Below are positions 14,186 to 19,734 of a stretch of DNA of 19,734 nt, in pieces. Positions within the stretch are counted from its first letter, which is position 1, and each line of letters begins with the position of its first letter. The translations under genes and the position numbers were made by a program. Source of the DNA: DATBIO01 sp036556965 (GTDB taxonomy: Bacteria > Acidobacteriota > Vicinamibacteria > Fen-336); NCBI GenBank assembly GCA_036556965.1, contig DATBIO010000318.1, forward strand, positions 1 to 19,734, read 5' to 3'. The notes under the pieces were generated by a model. That model was not told where the DNA came from, searched no databases, and saw nothing but the letters and a program-made list of their open reading frames with translations.

Positions 14186-16222
14186 CTACCAGTCGAGCAG
14201 GTCGCGCAGGCGGTCGCCCACCTCGTCCAGTATGCCGTCGAGCACGCGGCGCGCCTGCTCCTTGAAGCTCCCGCGGTGCAACGAGCACAGCCGGCCGGGC
14301 ACCTCGTCGCCGCGCTTGAAGTACTCGACGTAGGTGGGACACCCCTCCACCGGCCGCAGGTAGGAGACCCGGCACATCTCCAGGCGATGCAGGCCGGCGG
14401 GCACGTCGAACTCCCCGGGCGGGAAGGCGCGCGCCGCCCGGCGCATGAAGTCCACCCATATGGGCAGCGCCACGCGGGCGCCGTAGGCCTCGCGCCCGAT
14501 GGGCGCGGGCTGGTCGAAGCCGACCCACACGCCGGCCACCAGGCGCGAGCTGAAGCCCACGAACCAGGCGTCCTTGAAGTCGTCGGTGGTGCCCGTCTTG
14601 CCCGCGGCGGGAAAGCGCAGGCCGAGCGCGCGCGCGGACGAGCCCGTCCCCACCTCCACCACGTCGCGCAGCATGCTCAGGGCCTGGAAGGCGGCCTGGC
14701 CGCCGAGCACGCGCTCGCGCCGCACCGGCTCCGCGAAGGCCAGCTCGCCGTCGGCGTCGAGCACGCGCAGCAGCGCGCGGGGCCGGACGGCCAGCCCGCC
14801 GCCGGGGAAGACGGCGTAGGCGGCGGTCAGCTCCAGCGGGCTGACCAGGCCCGTGCCCAGGGCCAGCGAGGGCACGTCGGGCAGGTCGCTCAGCCCCGAG
14901 GCGGAGGCCACGCGCCGCACCGTGCCCGTGCCGATCTTCTGCTGGAGGGCGACGGCCGCCTGGTTGTTGGACTCCAGCAGCGCCTCGCGCAGCGTCTGCG
15001 AGTCCGGGCCCGCGCCGCCCGCGTTGCGCGGGGACCATTCCTGGCGCCCGCCCGCCACCACCGTGTGCAGGTCGTGCAGCACGGAAACCGGGGAAAGGCC
15101 CTTCTCCAGGGCCGCCGCGTACACGAAGGGCTTGAAGGCCGAGCCGGGCTGGCGGCGGCTGCGCACCGCGCGGTTGTAGGGGGCCGCCCCCCAGTCGCCG
15201 CCTCCCACCAGGGCCACCACGTTGCCGGTCTCGGGGTCGATGGCCACGAGGGCGGCCTGCAGGCCGCGCACGCCGAGGGCGTCGAGGCCGCGGCCCACCG
15301 CCTGCTCCGCCGCCTGCTGGACGGCAGGCACGAAGCTGGTCTGCACCTGCCATTCCGGGGGGTTGTCCCTCGTCACCTTCTCCCGGAACAGCGTGCGCAG
15401 GTAGTCCTTGGCGTAGCCCGAGCGCTTCTCACGCAGCAGCGGGTGCGCGGTGATGCGCAGGCGGGCCGTGCGCGCCTGGCGCTCCTGCTCCGCGCTGATG
15501 TACTCCTCCTCGCGCATGCGCGCCAGCACCACCTCGCTCCGGCGCAGGGCGCCCTCGAGGTTGGACCACGGCGAGAGGGCGGACGGGGCGCGGATGAGGC
15601 CGGCCACCAGGGCCGCCTCCGCCAGGTTGACGTCGCGCGCGGGCTTGAGGAAGAGCTGGCGGCACATGGCCTCCACCCCGTAGGAGCCGCCGCTGAGGTA
15701 CACGCGGTTGAGGTAGAGCTCGAGGATCTGGTCCTTGCTCAGCAGCTGCTCGAGCATGAGGGCCAGGGCCGCTTCCTTGGCCTTGCGCGCCAGGGTGCGC
15801 TCGTTGGAGAGGAACAGCGTGCGCGCGAGCTGCTGGGTGAGGGTGCTGCCGCCCTCGCGTACCTCGCCCGTGCGCAGGTTGCGGAAGAGCGCGCGGCCCA
15901 GGCCCACGGGGTCGAGGCCGAAGTGGCGCCGGAAGCGGTGGTCCTCCACCGCCACCACCGCGCGCCGCAGGTGGGGCGAGATCTGGCTCAGGGCCACGTC
16001 CCGCCGGTGGTCGTCGAGCCGGAACCACGGGCGGCCGTCGGCGCTCAGGAACACGGTGTCCCCCACGCCCCGGGTCAGGCGATAGACGGCCAGGTAGTGC
16101 TTGCCCAGCCAGTAGAGGCCGCCCACCCCCGTGACGAGCGCGGCCAGGACGAGGGCGGCGGCCACCGCCCCGCGCAGGGACGACGGGCGCGCCCACCGGG
16201 GCACGGCCAGGCCCAGGCCCAT
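14186..16222 (-). CDS. Class A penicillin-binding protein (PBP1-type transglycosylase/transpeptidase)
   Basis: This 678-residue bifunctional peptidoglycan synthase is anchored by one helix (about 17-38). The GT51 glycosyltransferase domain shows AVEDHRFRRHFG with catalytic Glu93, GGSTLTQQLARTLFL (about 124-138), RKAKEAALALMLEQ, and KDQILELYLNRVYLSGGSYG. The transpeptidase domain shows SAFK (Ser361, Lys364), SNN (418-420) and KTGTT (Lys542), so both activities look intact. A short Cys-containing tail (CRVSYLRPVEGCPTYVEYF, CSLHRGSF) ends the protein, with no long PBP1A extension. It acts on lipid II at the outer face of the inner membrane. The ATG at 16222 directly abuts AGGAGG with no spacer. 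A CTG at codon 3 would give a 6-nt spacer, so the true start may be non-canonical. Its promoter region is shared with the divergent PilZ gene; its 3' side is the hairpin repeat array. Confidence 0.93.
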   Translation of the reverse strand: MGLGLAVPRWARPSSLRGAVAAALVLAALVTGVGGLYWLGKHYLAVYRLTRGVGDTVFLSADGRPWFRLDDHRRDVALSQISPHLRRAVVAVEDHRFRRHFGLDPVGLGRALFRNLRTGEVREGGSTLTQQLARTLFLSNERTLARKAKEAALALMLEQLLSKDQILELYLNRVYLSGGSYGVEAMCRQLFLKPARDVNLAEAALVAGLIRAPSALSPWSNLEGALRRSEVVLARMREEEYISAEQERQARTARLRITAHPLLREKRSGYAKDYLRTLFREKVTRDNPPEWQVQTSFVPAVQQAAEQAVGRGLDALGVRGLQAALVAIDPETGNVVALVGGGDWGAAPYNRAVRSRRQPGSAFKPFVYAAALEKGLSPVSVLHDLHTVVAGGRQEWSPRNAGGAGPDSQTLREALLESNNQAAVALQQKIGTGTVRRVASASGLSDLPDVPSLALGTGLVSPLELTAAYAVFPGGGLAVRPRALLRVLDADGELAFAEPVRRERVLGGQAAFQALSMLRDVVEVGTGSSARALGLRFPAAGKTGTTDDFKDAWFVGFSSRLVAGVWVGFDQPAPIGREAYGARVALPIWVDFMRRAARAFPPGEFDVPAGLHRLEMCRVSYLRPVEGCPTYVEYFKRGDEVPGRLCSLHRGSFKEQARRVLDGILDEVGDRLRDLLDW

Positions 16223-16583
16223 CCTCCTAGGCTACAGCACGCTAGAATTCGGACCGTCTTCCCTCCATGCCGGAGCAGATACGAGCGGACCGCTGACGCT
16301 GCCGCCGGGCGCGCGCCTGCGCGACGTCTCCGCGCGGGGCCTGATCCTGTCCTCGCCCGCCCCCGTCCCCGTGGGGGCGGTGCTGGAGATGGAGCTTCTC
16401 CTCGGCGCGCGCCCCCTGCCGGTGATGGCGCGCGTCACCGAGTGCCAGCCGGAAGGGGGCGGGTCGCACCGCGTGCAGGCCGACTTCGTGGCCCTGGCCC
16501 AGGTGGACCGCGACACCCTCGCCGACGTCCTGCAGGCCATGGGCGCGGACGCCCTCTCCGTGCGGCCGGCGGGACCGGGATGA
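16131..16583 (+). CDS. PilZ domain protein with uncertain or frameshifted 5' end
   Basis: The credible protein begins about 16285: PLTLPPGARLRDVSARGLIL, then a beta-barrel (GAVLEMELLLGARPLPVMARVTEC, HRVQADFVAL) and a closing helix (RDTLADVLQAM). DVSARG fits the D/NxSxxG c-di-GMP motif of PilZ domains; the preceding RxxxR motif is missing. The only ATG/GTG/TTG in frame upstream is GTG 16131. It is given as the formal start but would overlap the PBP coding region by 92 bp and add a non-PilZ basic peptide. ATG 16267 begins MPEQIRADR in another frame and stops at TGA (16294-16296), overlapping a CTG of the PilZ frame. A one-base error or frameshift joining the two would give a normal PilZ N-terminus. 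The stop overlaps the next gene by ATGA. Confidence 0.7.
   Translation: MTSAARTRAAATAPRRDDGRAHRGTARPRPILLGYSTLEFGPSSLHAGADTSGPLTLPPGARLRDVSARGLILSSPAPVPVGAVLEMELLLGARPLPVMARVTECQPEGGGSHRVQADFVALAQVDRDTLADVLQAMGADALSVRPAGPG
16223..16228 (-). promoter_or_regulatory. AGGAGG abutting the PBP start codon
   Basis: The minus strand reads AGGAGG immediately followed by ATG (16222), so the spacer is zero. In-frame CTG (codon 3, 16216) is at 6 nt and GTG (codon 7, 16204) at 18 nt. Either the ATG is used inefficiently or CTG is the start. Confidence 0.5.
16243..16248 (+). promoter_or_regulatory. Candidate -10 box (TAGAAT) for the PilZ/D-TA transcript
   Basis: TAGAAT is a 5/6 match to the -10 consensus in the divergent region between the PBP and PilZ genes. 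No clear -35 is seen. If used, the transcript would start near 16255, after the GTG at 16131, which conflicts with that start for the PilZ gene. Confidence 0.3.
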
Positions 16584-17668
16584 CGCTCGCCGGCGTGGAG
16601 ACGCCGGCGGTGCTGGTGGACCTCGACGTGCTCGAGGGCAACGTGCTCCGCATGGCGGGGAGGGCGCGCGCCCGGGGCGTGCGCCTGCGCCCGCACGTGA
16701 AGACGCACAAGACGCTGGAGATCGCCCGGCAGCAGCTCGAGGCGGGGGCGACCGGCATCTCCGTGGCCAAGGTGTCGGAGGCGGAGGTCTACGTCGGCGC
16801 CGGCGTGCCGGACGTGTTCGTCGCCTACCCGGTGGTGGGCGAGAGCAAGGCCCGGCGCCTCCTGCCCCTGGCCGGGCGGGCGCGCGTGGCCGTGGGCGCG
16901 GACAGCGTCGAGGGCGCCCGCACCCTGTCCGCCGTCTTCGCGGCGGCCGGGCGCAGCCTGGACGTCCTCCTCAAGGTGGACGTGGGCTTCCACCGCGTGG
17001 GGGTGCCGCCGGAGGACGCGCCCGCCGTGGCCCGCGCCATCGCCGCCCTGCCCGCCCTCCGCCTGCGCGGGGTGTTCACGCACGCCGGCCATGCCTACCA
17101 CGAGGACACCCCCGAGGGCGTGGCGCGGGTGGGCGCGCAGGAGGCGTCGAGCCTGGCCGGGGTGGCGCGGGCGCTGCGCGAGGCGGGCCTTCCCGTGGAG
17201 GAGGTGTCCGTGGGCTCCACGCCCACCGCCCTCCACGCCATGTCCGGGGAAGGCGTCACCGAGTGCCGTCCCGGCAACTACGTCTTCCACGACGCGTCGC
17301 AGGTGGCGCTCGGCACCTGCGCCCTCGGCGACTGCGCCCTCACCGTGCTGGCCACGGTGGTGAGCGTGCCCGCGCCCGGGCGCGCGGTGGTGGACGCGGG
17401 CAGCAAGACCCTCAGCAGCGACCCCCTGCGGCCGCGCGCGGGGGGGCACGGCCTCCTCCTCGGCGGGGCCAGCCGGCTGGCCCGGCTCAGCGAGGAGCAC
17501 GGCGTGGTGGAGGCCGCGCCGGGCGAGGCCTTCCGCGTGGGCCAGCGCGTGCGCATCCTGCCCAACCACGCCTGCGTGGTGGCGAACCTCCACGACCGTC
17601 TCCTGGCCGTGCGCGGGGAGGAGGTCGTGGGCGCGCTCGCCGTGGCCGCGCGCGGGCGCGTCGAGTAG
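16580..17668 (+). CDS. D-threonine aldolase-like (D-TA family) PLP-dependent enzyme
   Basis: This 362-residue cytoplasmic protein belongs to the fold-type III PLP group (alanine racemase N-terminal barrel plus D-Ser dehydratase-like C-terminal domain). TPAVLVDLDVLEGNV (8-22) is the usual entry. RPHVKTHKTLEIA carries the cofactor Schiff-base Lys41. GVFTHAGHAYH, VSVGSTPTA and ECRPGNYVFHDASQ line the cofactor pocket. PNHACVVANL near the C-terminus gives the His330-x-Cys332 metal site used by D-threonine aldolase and eukaryotic-type D-serine dehydratase. It should cleave or deaminate a D-3-hydroxyamino acid; aldolase and dehydratase cannot be separated by eye. ATG 16580 overlaps the PilZ stop by 4 nt, so expression is coupled. 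The longer open frame upstream is only a shadow of the PBP gene. Confidence 0.9.
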   Translation: MTLAGVETPAVLVDLDVLEGNVLRMAGRARARGVRLRPHVKTHKTLEIARQQLEAGATGISVAKVSEAEVYVGAGVPDVFVAYPVVGESKARRLLPLAGRARVAVGADSVEGARTLSAVFAAAGRSLDVLLKVDVGFHRVGVPPEDAPAVARAIAALPALRLRGVFTHAGHAYHEDTPEGVARVGAQEASSLAGVARALREAGLPVEEVSVGSTPTALHAMSGEGVTECRPGNYVFHDASQVALGTCALGDCALTVLATVVSVPAPGRAVVDAGSKTLSSDPLRPRAGGHGLLLGGASRLARLSEEHGVVEAAPGEAFRVGQRVRILPNHACVVANLHDRLLAVRGEEVVGALAVAARGRVE

Positions 17669-17690
17669 CCCCCCTCCCCGCCCCGGGCAT

Positions 17691-17733
17691 ACTTGACAAG
17701 TCTTTACTTGACTAGTCACGCATCTACCGGTAG
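17691..17733 (+). promoter_or_regulatory. Palindrome-rich promoter/operator of the MarR-YceI operon
   Basis: In a locally AT-rich stretch upstream of the MarR gene, ACTTGACAAGTC (17691-17702) and ACTTGACTAGTC (17706-17717) form a direct repeat with one mismatch and a 15-bp offset. ACTTGACAAGT is a palindrome around one central base, TGACTAGTCA (17709-17718) is a perfect palindrome, and CTACCGGTAG (17724-17733) is a third. TTGACT (17708-17713) with TAGCTT (17731-17736) gives a possible -35/-10 pair with a 17-bp spacer. TTGACA (17693-17698) is a perfect -35 hexamer without a good -10. MarR autorepression is the likely use (inference). Confidence 0.6.
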
Positions 17734-17742
17734 CTTCCCTGC

Positions 17743-18267
17743 ATGCCGCGGCAGAGCAGGGTCCAGCGGGAGATCCGGCAGAACCGCCCGTTCCGGTCCC
17801 CGGGACACGAGGCGGTGGTGGCCCTGCTCCGCACCGTGGACGTGGTGCGGCGCGCCCTGGGCGCCGTGGTGGAGGCCGAGGACATCACCCTCCAGCAGTA
17901 CAACGTGCTGCGCATCCTGCGGGGCGCCGGCGACGGCCCCGTGCCCACCCTGGAGATCGGCGCCCGCATGATCGAGCAGGCCCCGGGCATCACCCGCCTG
18001 CTCGACCGCCTGGTGAAGAAGCGCCTGGTCCGGCGCGAGCGCTGCCGCGCCGACCGGCGGCAGGTGCTGTGCCGCATCACGGACGAGGGGCGCGCGCTCC
18101 TCGCCCGCCTCGACCCCGTCGTCGACCGTGCGGACGCCTCGGTGCTGGCGGGGGTGCCCTCCCGCGAGATCCGTCGCCTGGTGTCGCTCCTCGACCGCGT
18201 GCGCGCGGGCGCGGCCGCGTCATCCGGCGCTTCCCTTCCCCTATCCGCCGAATCAAGGAGGACATGA
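17743..18267 (+). CDS. MarR family transcriptional regulator
   Basis: This 174-residue winged-helix regulator binds DNA as a dimer. A first helix (GHEAVVALLRTVDVVRRALGAVVEAEDITLQQYNVLR) leads into the DNA-binding domain at about 48-118. The recognition helix is near APGITRLLDRLVKKRLVRR (about 80-98) and the wing is RADRRQVLCRITDEGRALL, the most conserved MarR signature. The N-terminal 20 residues are basic. Cys101 and Cys110 flank the wing, but the N-terminal sensing Cys of OhrR-type members is absent, so the inducer is unknown. ATG 17743 follows the palindromic promoter by 10 nt, with no strong ribosome site, so the transcript may have a very short leader. It ends one base before the YceI start, strongly implying that YceI is its co-transcribed target. 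Confidence 0.93.
   Translation: MPRQSRVQREIRQNRPFRSPGHEAVVALLRTVDVVRRALGAVVEAEDITLQQYNVLRILRGAGDGPVPTLEIGARMIEQAPGITRLLDRLVKKRLVRRERCRADRRQVLCRITDEGRALLARLDPVVDRADASVLAGVPSREIRRLVSLLDRVRAGAAASSGASLPLSAESRRT
18255..18261 (+). promoter_or_regulatory. Ribosome binding site AAGGAGG of the YceI gene
   Basis: AAGGAGG lies inside the end of the MarR gene, 7 nt before ATG 18269. It fixes this start over the out-of-frame ATG at 18264. Confidence 0.7.
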
Positions 18268-18268
18268 C

Positions 18269-18868
18269 ATGCGCCGTACCTTCCTCGCCGCCGTGCTGGC
18301 CCTGGCCGCCCCGGCCCTGGCCGGGAGCGCGGACCTCTTCGTCGTGGACCCCGCGCACTCCGACGTCTCGTTCACCGTCCGCCACCTCGTGAGCAAGGTG
18401 GGCGGCCAGTTCCGCGACTTCGAGGGCGCCATCGCCGTGGACCGTGCGCGCCCGGAGGCCTCCTCCGTGGAGTTCACGGTCCAGGCCGCCAGCATCGACA
18501 CGCGCCACGCGGACCGCGACAAGCACCTGCGCACCGCCGACTTCCTCGACGCGGAGAAGCACCCGCTGGTGACGTTCAAGAGCACCAAGGTCACCGCGCG
18601 CGGCTCCGACCGCTACGACGTCACGGGCGTGCTGAGCCTGCGCGGCCAGCAGAAGGAGATCACGCTACCCGTCACCTTCATGGGCTTCGTGAAGGACCCC
18701 TGGGGCAACGACAAGGCCGGCTTCGAGGCCACCTACGTGCTGAACCGCAAGGACTGGGGAATGGTCTGGAACAAGGCCCTCGACAACGGCGGCGTGATCC
18801 TCGGCGACGAGGTCACCCTCGCCTTCAACCTGGAGGCGGCGAAGAAGAAGGAAGCGGCCAGCCGCTGA
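18269..18868 (+). CDS. YceI family periplasmic lipocalin-like protein
   Basis: This 199-residue exported protein has a signal peptide (about 1-18, cleavage after APALA). The mature part is a complete YceI beta-barrel: FVVDPAHSDVSFTVRHLVSKVGGQFRDFEGAI, then SVEFTVQAASIDTRHADRDKHLRTADFLDAEKHP, LSLRGQQKEITLPVTF, and DWGMVWNKALDNGGVILGDEVTL. YceI proteins bind long-chain isoprenoids or fatty acyl compounds in the periplasm and are often induced by stress. It is the second gene of the MarR operon, one base after the regulator's stop, so repression by MarR is the simplest model. A lysine-rich tail (AKKKEAASR) ends the protein. A GC hairpin follows at 18880-18903. Confidence 0.95.
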   Translation: MRRTFLAAVLALAAPALAGSADLFVVDPAHSDVSFTVRHLVSKVGGQFRDFEGAIAVDRARPEASSVEFTVQAASIDTRHADRDKHLRTADFLDAEKHPLVTFKSTKVTARGSDRYDVTGVLSLRGQQKEITLPVTFMGFVKDPWGNDKAGFEATYVLNRKDWGMVWNKALDNGGVILGDEVTLAFNLEAAKKKEAASR

Positions 18869-18879
18869 GGCGTGAGCAC

Positions 18880-18903
18880 GGCCGGCGGGCCCTCCCGCCG
18901 GCC
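18880..18903 (+). terminator. Strong GC hairpin after YceI, candidate terminator
   Basis: GGCCGGCGGG (18880-18889) pairs perfectly with CCCGCCGGCC (18894-18903) around the tetraloop CCCT, 12 nt after the YceI stop and 14 nt before the next start. There is no T-tract, so it may be an mRNA-stabilising or attenuating hairpin rather than a true terminator. Confidence 0.4.
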
Positions 18904-18917
18904 GCCGCGCCCCGAAC

Positions 18918-19604
18918 GTGACGGACGCCCGCGTCCGCTCCCACTTCGTCTACGCCGGCCTGGTCGCCACCATGGCCGGCTGCCTGCTGGCGTTGGGGGC
19001 CTTCGAAGTCCGCTACAGGAGCGCGGGCCAGCGCCTCGCCTTCTCCTGGCCGTTCCTCGCCTTCCTCGCCGGGTGGGGCCTGCTCGGGCTGCTCCTCGCG
19101 CGCCGCGCCGGCTTCCCCGAGATGTGGGACCCGCCCCGCTGGCGCGCGGGGGCGCCCTGGGCCCTGGGGCTCGGCCTCGCCACCGGCGCGCTCTCCATCC
19201 TCGCCGACCGGCTACGGCCGCTGGCCCCGCTCCTCGGGCTCGACAGCCTCCACCACCCAATGCCCGAGGGCCTCCTCGTGTACCTCCACACGGGCATCGC
19301 CTCCGAGGTCTACCTGCACCTCCTGCCCGCGCCGCTGGTCACGCTGGCGGCCAGGCGCCTCCTGGGCATGCCGCCGGCGCGCGCGGCGTGGGCGGCGGTG
19401 GCGCTGCTCTCGGTTGGCGAGAGCTGGCGCTTCCTGGTGGACCCGGCGCAGTGGCACCCCCTGGAGGCGCTGCGGCACGCGGTGTCGTGCCTCGCCAACG
19501 GCGCCGAGGTATGGCTCTATTGCCGCTACGGCTTCCTCCTCGGCCTGGCCCAGCGCCTGGCCAGCTACTCGATCTGGCACGTGCTCTGGCCCGCCCTGGA
19601 ATAG
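18918..19604 (+). CDS. Hypothetical polytopic membrane protein
   Basis: This 228-residue protein has about six hydrophobic helices (near 9-29, 40-62, 80-95, 121-147, 155-173 and 205-225). The family is not recognised with confidence. The C-terminal part, SEVYLHLLPAPLV (129-141) followed by a helix and LASYSIWHVLWPALE (214-228), loosely resembles the CPBP/CAAX-type intramembrane protease core. The EExxxR motif is reduced to a single Glu130 and the arginine is replaced by His134, so if related it is degenerate. GTG 18918 is the first start after the YceI hairpin and is followed by a short basic N-terminus; there is no clear ribosome site. It may be read through from the MarR-YceI transcript. 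Confidence 0.7.
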   Translation: MTDARVRSHFVYAGLVATMAGCLLALGAFEVRYRSAGQRLAFSWPFLAFLAGWGLLGLLLARRAGFPEMWDPPRWRAGAPWALGLGLATGALSILADRLRPLAPLLGLDSLHHPMPEGLLVYLHTGIASEVYLHLLPAPLVTLAARRLLGMPPARAAWAAVALLSVGESWRFLVDPAQWHPLEALRHAVSCLANGAEVWLYCRYGFLLGLAQRLASYSIWHVLWPALE

Positions 19605-19650
19605 CCGCCGCGGCGGGCCTGTAGCACCGGCAGCCGAGGAGGTCTCGCTC

Positions 19651-19734
19651 ATGCGTCTGGCACCGTTGGTCCTGGCCGCCCCGCTCCTGTCCCTGCCCCC
19701 CGCCCTCGCCCACCCCTACCCCGCCCCGCACGTC
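19651..19734 (+). CDS. N-terminal fragment of an exported protein
   Basis: ATG 19651 is preceded by GAGGAGGT (19636-19643) with a 7-nt spacer, one of the best ribosome sites in the window. The 28 visible codons encode a signal peptide (MRLAPLVLAAPLLSLPPALA, cleavage after ALA) and the mature start HPYPAPHV. The frame continues past the window edge, so the function cannot be assigned. Confidence 0.7.
   Translation, partial: MRLAPLVLAAPLLSLPPALAHPYPAPHV

Noticed and set aside
14276..16579. Large N-terminal extension of the D-TA enzyme
   Set aside because: The upstream frame is antisense to the PBP gene; ATG 16580 overlaps the PilZ stop and matches the family N-terminus.

Overview
This is a very GC-rich (roughly 70-75 % by eye), gene-dense bacterial chromosome segment with third codon positions almost always G or C. 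Two proteins point to Acidobacteriota. One is a large duplicated MacB/FtsX 'orphan' permease of the ADOP type (2909-5359). The other is a secreted von Willebrand protein with the 'VWFA-related Acidobacterial' layout (12659-13732). The assignment is an inference from these families, with no marker RNA in the window to confirm it. No tRNA, rRNA, CRISPR array, transposase or phage gene was seen.

Layout. 1-555 (-) is the N-terminal part of a secreted beta-helix protein. 739-5359 (+) holds an ABC-F translation-factor ATPase and the ADOP permease. 5397-7801 (-) is a compact run: alpha/beta hydrolase, cyclic-nucleotide-binding protein, PilZ-like protein and short-chain dehydrogenase. From a short divergent spacer, 7839-11655 (+) reads an ExeA-like ATPase, a GspB-like partner and a membrane-anchored SGNH hydrolase. 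11044-13947 (-) is a second tight run: 59-aa protein, VWFA protein, P1 (DmpA-type) peptidase and DinB-like protein. 13971-14175 is a tandem array of a 74-bp hairpin repeat, followed upstream by a class A penicillin-binding protein (14186-16222, -). 16131-17668 (+) holds a PilZ protein with a problematic 5' end, translationally coupled to a D-threonine-aldolase-like PLP enzyme. 17743-18868 (+) is a MarR-YceI operon behind a palindrome-rich AT-rich promoter. The window ends with an unknown membrane protein and the signal peptide of another exported protein.

How the genes fit together. Envelope functions dominate: peptidoglycan synthesis (PBP), secretin assembly (ExeA/GspB pair with a peptidoglycan-binding domain), exported hydrolases, an orphan permease and YceI. 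Second-messenger reading also recurs, with two PilZ-type proteins and one cyclic-nucleotide sensor. I see no clear novel defence or mobile system. The most unusual points are:
- the SGNH reading frame that fails to stop and runs antisense through DinB into the peptidase gene;
- the PilZ gene with no plausible start, probably frameshifted;
- the 74-bp hairpin array;
- the triple-palindrome MarR promoter.
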